From positions 131,349,917 to 131,413,916 of the forward strand of contig CP136066.1 of the NCBI GenBank assembly GCA_032622095.1: a stretch of DNA of 64,000 nucleotides. Reading direction: 5' to 3'. The DNA is from Siphonodentalium dalli. Lineage: Eukaryota; Mollusca; Scaphopoda; Gadilida; Siphonodentaliidae. Both the position numbers and the translations under genes were made by a program. Positions 58,810 to 64,000 of the stretch are shown piece by piece (position 1 is the stretch's first letter; each line of letters begins with the position of its first letter). The notes beneath the pieces were generated by a model. The model saw nothing but the letters and a program-made list of their open reading frames with translations. It ran no database searches and was not told where the DNA came from.

Positions 58810-59960
58810 AAACTGTGGGAATGTGCCAAATTCCACATTTTCTGGTAAAGTATTTTAAAAGCTGGAGAAAAATTTAATAATTGAATTCCATTTGCTCTAC
58901 TTTTCTCATATTAACATTAAGTATACTAGATTGAACAAACTGTTAAAGAATTACAAAACAAAATTGAAGAAAATTAAATTATGGCCCTATGAATCTTTAG
59001 TCTTGACTCTTTTCCAAAAAAATTCATTTTGGGTGTTTTTGTCTATTTTAAAAGTTTTGGTGCAAATGAAATAGAAAAAACAACAGGTGTTTAATGTGCA
59101 AATTCATTTGAACTTTCCTCTTACAACACTTTAGTTTGAAAAAAATATGATCAACAATGGAAATTCAGTTAGTTTAATCTAGTACCGTATACTTAAAATG
59201 TTACAAGAAAAGCAGGGCATACGGATATAAATTTATTGAGTTACATGATCTCAAATATGGCATTTCATCAACCAAGTTCTGTTTCATGGGCAAATTGGGC
59301 TATGTCCATACAATGGAAAACACATTTTGTCTTCTTAATCATAGATTAAGAAAGAATATTGTTTGCACAATCTAGTCAGAAAATCACTAAAACAATTAAT
59401 TATATATAGAGTTTCATTCTATCTAGTTTTTGGGATAATTAAACATAAAGTATTGAATTTGGCTCAGTCTGATAAATTGAGGCTACATAACCAGATAAAC
59501 TACTGTTTCTGAAGGCACTGGGAAAAGTTTAACTTTCTTCTGTAATAGGGAAAGTAAGACCTCAAAATGGACATGCAATTGGAAGGATTTGTGAATTTGA
59601 ATCTTGTTTATTTATATCAGGTTTATGTACATATTCCTACATAGAAAATACTACTCTAATTACTGAGGATGTCACACCTACTAGTAACAACATGAATCTG
59701 GAATAACAGTTAACAGAAAAGGCCCACAGTGACTCCTGAGTACTGGTTAAGAATATCTAGGATACAAGTCAAGGTTATTTCACACTATTAAATGTGGTAA
59801 TTTTCGCACAATTGCTGCAGTCTTGTTCATAACTTCAAACACATCAAGATGTTTGAGACTGAATTACATCAAAATATGTTATTGTGACTAATAAATCATA
59901 ATTTTTTTAAACAATTTGATGCTATAAAAGCAGTGCATACCAGAATGGGGTGGGGATGTA
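58810..59960. other. No recognisable feature
   Basis: AT-rich sequence; the frame at 58,892-59,074 is Lys/Phe-rich low-complexity and not supported. Confidence 0.4.
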
Positions 59961-59968
59961 ACAGTTAA

Positions 59969-60153
59969 ACACCCTCACTACTCCCAGACAATCATTCTCA
60001 ATGAGATATATCTTAGAATATCTGGTACACAGAAATCACCTCTATCAAAATGGGGGGGGGGGGGGGGGGGGGTAACACCCTCACTACTCCCAGACAATCA
60101 TTCTCAATGACATATATCTTAGAATATCTGGTACACAGAAATCACCTCTATCT
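59969..60153 (+). repeat. 79-bp direct duplication around poly-G
   Basis: ACACCCTCACTACTCCCAGA through CAGAAATCACCTCTATC at 59,969-60,047 is repeated at 60,075-60,153 with one substitution (GAGATAT to GACATAT). A run of 21 G (60,052-60,072) lies between. The duplication is very recent or an assembly effect of the G run. Confidence 0.8.
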
Positions 60154-60177
60154 GTTATAATTAGTACTAGTATTCAG

Positions 60178-61542
60178 GGGAACATGTCTCTATTCCGAAT
60201 GTTCGCTATTCCGAAGGTTCACTATTCCGAAGGTTCGCTATTCGGAAGATTTTGTTATTTTAAAGGTTATTTTAAAGGTTAATTCTGTATTCTAATGTAT
60301 TGAGAGGGATCTTTATCTCGAAGACTCTTTTTATGAAGGAAATAACTTAAAACATTGAAACAATAAATGTGACTTTTTTCTTCGCTGGTTTCCTTGAGAT
60401 TAAATGTCATTAAGTGTGACGTTATTTCCCAAAAAATATTCACGCCATGCAGCCCACACAATTGCTATGTTTCCATACGATTTAATGTCATCACGTATGA
60501 CGTTATATCTCAATAATCTTAGAGACAAGAATACGCCAGCTAAAGGCGGATTAAAACAGTGGGGCTTTAACTCTTATTCTGTCGTTGAATAGACGGGTAT
60601 GAGATGAACCTAACTGCAATTGTGAATCTGTATTGAATTTTAAGGCCCACTTAATTTTCGAGTCACTGACTATTTTGTTTATAGTGCCTTGATATCAGGT
60701 TTTAATAACAATCTGTGCCATAACATATGATTAAAACACTATAATTCATCACCATTTGAAACGTCTGTATCAGAAGATGTCCATAGAGAAATAGAAAACA
60801 GCTTAAATCATAAAAAGATTTTCCACGTTATGGCTCACAGAATGCAACATAATTCAACCTAATGTATTTTCAATTGAAGGGGAATAACACTATCTTTAAA
60901 ATATAGAGTTATTCCCCCTCCATTGAAAATAATACACTTCGCGCAACAAAACCAGATGAACCTTAAGCACAAAAACACGTCGTTAACTCAACAAAACAAC
61001 ATGTTCACAGTTTATTACACAGGATAAGCTGATAATACAGTGTTAGAGAGCTTCCTGTTTCCAATGGTATATATACTGGCATATATGTTATATATGTGAT
61101 CTGGGGGTTCGAAAATTAAGTGGGCCTTTAATGTTGATGTTTCTTTCAAATACAGATTGCCAGTTCGGAAAAACTATATCTCTTACATGTAGTTTATTTC
61201 ATTCATCGTGTTTTCAGCTTTCCATAATAAACGATAAACTGATACTGTTTTCTTGCTATCAATAACCGACATCTGGGACAATTTGGGAATTGGAAGTGGG
61301 TGTATAAAATAAATGTAATATATGTTAATACTAGCGTAATAGTATTTTTCATTCCTGGTGTGTTTTTGTGGTGGGGTGCAAATTTTCATTCATTTCTGGT
61401 TAAGTACGCCCAAAATAGAAAACCTTCGGAATAGCGAACCTTCGGAATAGCAAACCTTCGGAATAATGAACCTTCGGAATAATGAACCTTCGGAATAGCG
61501 AACCTTCGGAATAATGAACCTTCGGAATAGAGAACCCTACCC
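60178..61542. mobile_element. MULE-like element with 16-bp iterons in its ends
   Basis: A 9-bp duplication AGTATTCAG (60,169-60,177 and 61,543-61,551) flanks a 1,365-bp element. The left end has three and a half 16-bp iterons (CTATTCCGAAGGTTCG type, 60,190-60,253); the right end has seven in reverse (AACCTTCGGAATAGCG, starts 61,421 to 61,517 at exact 16-bp steps). Inner inverted segments (CCCACTTAATTTTCGA near 60,646 and its complement near 61,109) and a central hairpin make it largely foldback. No transposase frame. The 9-bp duplication fits Mutator-like elements. Confidence 0.75.
60865..60930. other. Central hairpin of the iteron element
   Basis: ATTGAAGGGGAATAACACTA pairs with TAGAGTTATTCCCCCTCCAT-type sequence about 20 bases on; stem near 20 bp with one bulge. 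Confidence 0.65.
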
Positions 61543-61551
61543 AGTATTCAG

Positions 61552-62590
61552 CATCAGTTGGAGCCTGGGATCAGGTGAGGGAGAGGAAGGGATAGCACCA
61601 CCGATGACCTCATGGAGAGATTGTTTCAAGAACACTGATTTTCAAATTGATTTATTATGGTACTTGCTATGAATTTGCACTAAATTAATCAATATGTAGG
61701 CAAGTTGTTAGTACATACTTTTGAGCCACTTACATGTATCAAGTACCGGTATTAAGTAATTAAATTAAATATAAATAAACAATCAGTCAATAACTGATCA
61801 CCACAATTGACTCGCACTAGATGTGGCAGACTTGAAATTTAATCCTGGATCCTGGATTGAGACTACTACTATGATGCAAATCATGGGGATGAGAAGTGAA
61901 AATTTGAGTCTGAAGTCAATCGGACCTATTCTCAAATTTCAATAGCAATTTTTATGTCAGGCAATTGGAATGAAATCATATATTATAAGTTAAATATAAC
62001 TGGTAACTTAATTGCCAATTTATATATTGCTGAATGCTGTGCCAAACCTCAGCTTCTGGCAGGATTTATTGTAGCCTAGGTCAATATTATGAGTCATTAT
62101 GAATGCTTTCGCAGATTGCTGTAGGTAGGGTAGGCACTACGTTCATGGCTGAACTAGATTTATTGTAGAATATTTGGCTAATAACAGCCTAGACTAGGCT
62201 AGAGCTATGTATTAATAAAATACTTGAATACACCTTCCACATTAATTTAAGGTTTATTTTATACCACAGGACATACTACTTGGAAACAGTCATTTTAAAT
62301 GTACTAGTGCCAGTACGGCAGTAGTGGTAGCAACTGTAAATAAACTGTTGAGTGTTTTGGCACTTGTACATCCATAATTCCATTGCAATTGAATATGTAC
62401 TCCAGCTTGACTTAAGTCCAGTTCAGTCCAAATCCTAATTATAATAGTATTGTCAAATTCCACAGTGTGACAGTTGTAGTTGGTACATTTCATTATGTTG
62501 TTATACACACTGTACGTAACTAAGTTGTAACATAGAGTTAGAGTGTTGTTGTGTTCCAACGTCCAGTACTGCAGTAGTCACTTGCGCTAA
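61552..62590. other. No recognisable feature
   Basis: AT-rich noncoding DNA; the antisense frame at 62,290-62,559 has no recognisable domain. Confidence 0.4.
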
Positions 62591-62597
62591 TGCCGAG

Positions 62598-63033
62598 TAA
62601 TGGGGTCGTTGTCGTAACGTTTTATACATAAATGCACACCGTGTGCATTTATGTACATAAATCCACACCAGTCTCAGTCGGCGCGAGATTGAAACGTTAC
62701 CGTAAATATAATTGCCGTTTGCTTCAATTCATAACTATTTTTCTTCCGAAGTTCTGATAAAGGCATTCTTTTATCACAATTATCGAAACTGCAATAAGAT
62801 TGGTCATCGGTCGCATAATTTGCTTAGTATTAAACAAGGACGGAAAGAACTGCATGGTTGTTTGGTCGATGAACGGAAGAAAATAAACTTACAAAAAATA
62901 TCAAAACGTGTGCATTTATGTAGAAAACACTACGACAATGACCCCTGTCACGCGAGACTGGTGTGCATTTATGTATACATAAATGCACACGGTGTGCATC
63001 TATGTATAAAACATTACGACAACGACCCCATTA
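62598..63033. mobile_element. Small TIR element with nested palindromes
   Basis: Ends are TAATGGGGTCGTTGTCGTAA and its near complement. Next to each end the word TGTGCATTTATGTA and its inverse form a 31-bp palindrome (about 62,625-62,655 and 62,960-62,999); another copy lies near 62,910. No target duplication could be fixed, as GTCACTTGC occurs close to both edges. Non-coding. Confidence 0.6.
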
Positions 63034-63284
63034 GCGTCACTTGCAAGTTGCAATTGACAACATTTGATCACTTGTGTTGTGGTTTTCTTCTTGTGAGAAT
63101 GTTCGCTGGTGTATAATCAGTCTGTGTGTGTTTAATCTCCGAGGTGTTGCCGCTAACAAAATTCAATCAAAATGTCAACAACAATGTGAATGTCAACATA
63201 CGTGTTCTGACCAATTAAGTTTGAATTCAGTAAGATGAAAAACTTTGTTCGCGTCATTTTATTAAGTACGAAAAGGTGCACTTA

Positions 63285-63294
63285 GCGCATGCGC
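63285..63294. promoter_or_regulatory. NRF1-like palindrome GCGCATGCGC
   Basis: Perfect match to the NRF1 (alpha-Pal) consensus, 17 bp from an ETS-like ACTTCCG word, in a locally CpG-rich stretch about 300 bp before the LINE-C ORF1. Suggests a TATA-less promoter; inference from motif and position. Confidence 0.4.
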
Positions 63295-63310
63295 GAAACG
63301 TAAATTTTAC

Positions 63311-63393
63311 TTCCGTCACGAAAGGTCAGAGACGCAAGGCCAAGGACGTCGGCGACCCGCAGATTTGGTTTTCAGTATTTTGCAGGCCACGCG
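63311..63393 (+). repeat. GC-rich block upstream of LINE-C ORF1
   Basis: Inverse of 53,930-54,020, sharing AAGGACGTCGGCGACCCGCA and GATTTGGTTTTCAGTATTTT. Its place directly before a LINE ORF1 suggests it is LINE-C 5' UTR. Confidence 0.55.
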
Positions 63394-63600
63394 TAAACTG
63401 AGCTCCGAAAAAAAAAAGCAATTCTCATCAAAAAGCAGATTATAAATTTGTTAATGCTACGAATAAACATCTTACGATAGCAACGATGATCATATAATAC
63501 GACCAATGTGAACCAGAAGTGTAAAATATCGCGCCAATAGAAAAACGAGACGGCAAAAACTCAACCCTCGAAATAAGGTGACGCAAATCGGACGGACAAA

Positions 63601-64000
63601 ATGTCAGTCGTCGAAACCAGATCGAACAAACAAGAACAGGACAAACTCCAGAATTTTTATAAATGTAAAATCTTTGATGACATTACTAAATGTTTTGTTC
63701 AACTTCACCAATTAAATAGGGGGAGGTTGGACAATGTTGAGAAAACAGTAAATGAATTATCTGGAAAAGTGAAAAATATTGAAATAACTTCTAAGGATAC
63801 AACCGAATAACTCAAGTCATTACAAGAGGAAACAAATATTTTCAAGGAAAAATTTGACACTCAGGACAGTACCTTCGAGGAAATCAAGAGCAGCATCGAG
63901 TTTGTTCATGATGAACTGAAAGAAAAGTTGGTGGATCCAAATCCGGTAGAAAACAGACTAGAAAAAATGGAAGGATCACTGCAGACTCTATCGAAGAAGT
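63601..64000 (+). pseudogene. LINE-C ORF1, N-terminal part, cut by window end
   Basis: Starts at ATG 63,601 (MSVVETRSNKQEQDKLQNFY). An in-frame TAA at 63,808-63,810 interrupts the frame, which then continues open to the window edge (LQEETNIFKEKF...VENRLEKMEGS). Ile/Leu heptads (VEKTVNELSGKVKNIE) predict a coiled coil as in LINE ORF1 proteins. It differs from LINE-A ORF1. The single stop suggests a recently inactivated copy or a stop that is read through. Confidence 0.6.

Overview
The window is a transposon-dense stretch of animal nuclear DNA: AT-rich, full of apomorphic repeats, with spliced element genes and LINE fragments, and no host protein-coding gene I can name. The TIR family at 6.59-10.09 kb (AGCTCACCTG-type ends followed by runs of GTCCGTCC) and the 130-bp repeat at about 5 kb look like repeats I know from marine invertebrates, especially molluscs, so a lophotrochozoan, probably molluscan, source is my inference; it is not proven by a host gene.

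Layout. 1-15.2 kb: small non-autonomous elements and tandem repeats, among them a TA-flanked MITE (1.2 kb), a TTAA-flanked MITE (10.2 kb), a MULE-like MITE with a 10-bp target duplication (14.3-15.1 kb), and a long-TIR foldback element (6.6-10.1 kb) that was split by a 5'-truncated L1/Tx1-like LINE, itself carrying a further TIR insertion. 15.3-51.5 kb: one LINE copy (LINE-A, + strand, ORF1 plus endonuclease/reverse transcriptase ORF2) broken up by three later insertions: an antisense 5'-truncated LINE-B (17.1-19.0 kb), a 19,032-bp giant palindromic element (20,310-39,341, target duplication TTGAT) and a 9,320-bp palindromic Polinton/Maverick derivative (41,779-51,098, target duplication TGCGAC). 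51.3-64 kb: AT-rich DNA with a striking degenerate 21-bp periodic array (52.15-52.75 kb), diverged tandem repeats (57.8-58.8 kb), a MULE-like element with 16-bp iterons in its ends (60.2-61.5 kb), a small TIR element (62.6-63.0 kb) and the start of another LINE ORF1 running off the window.

The main result is the pair of giant palindromes. In each, two near-identical inverted arms flank a unique spacer (1.7 kb and 1.23 kb), and each full palindrome is bounded by an exact short target-site duplication. They therefore appear to have integrated as palindromes rather than to be assembly artefacts. The 9.3-kb element shows how such a form can arise: both ends are the same Polinton end, its DNA polymerase B gene is cut by the inversion junction, and the arms carry the spliced zinc-finger part of the same gene family. 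This matches a snap-back (foldback) replication product that kept two integrase-competent ends and was mobilised in trans. The 19-kb element belongs to no family I can name; each arm has an uncharacterised 192-residue protein, long tandem arrays and a cluster of heat-shock-element-like TTCnnGAA sites, and its spacer is strongly pyrimidine-biased on one strand. Coordinates of exons and element edges without target duplications are approximate.
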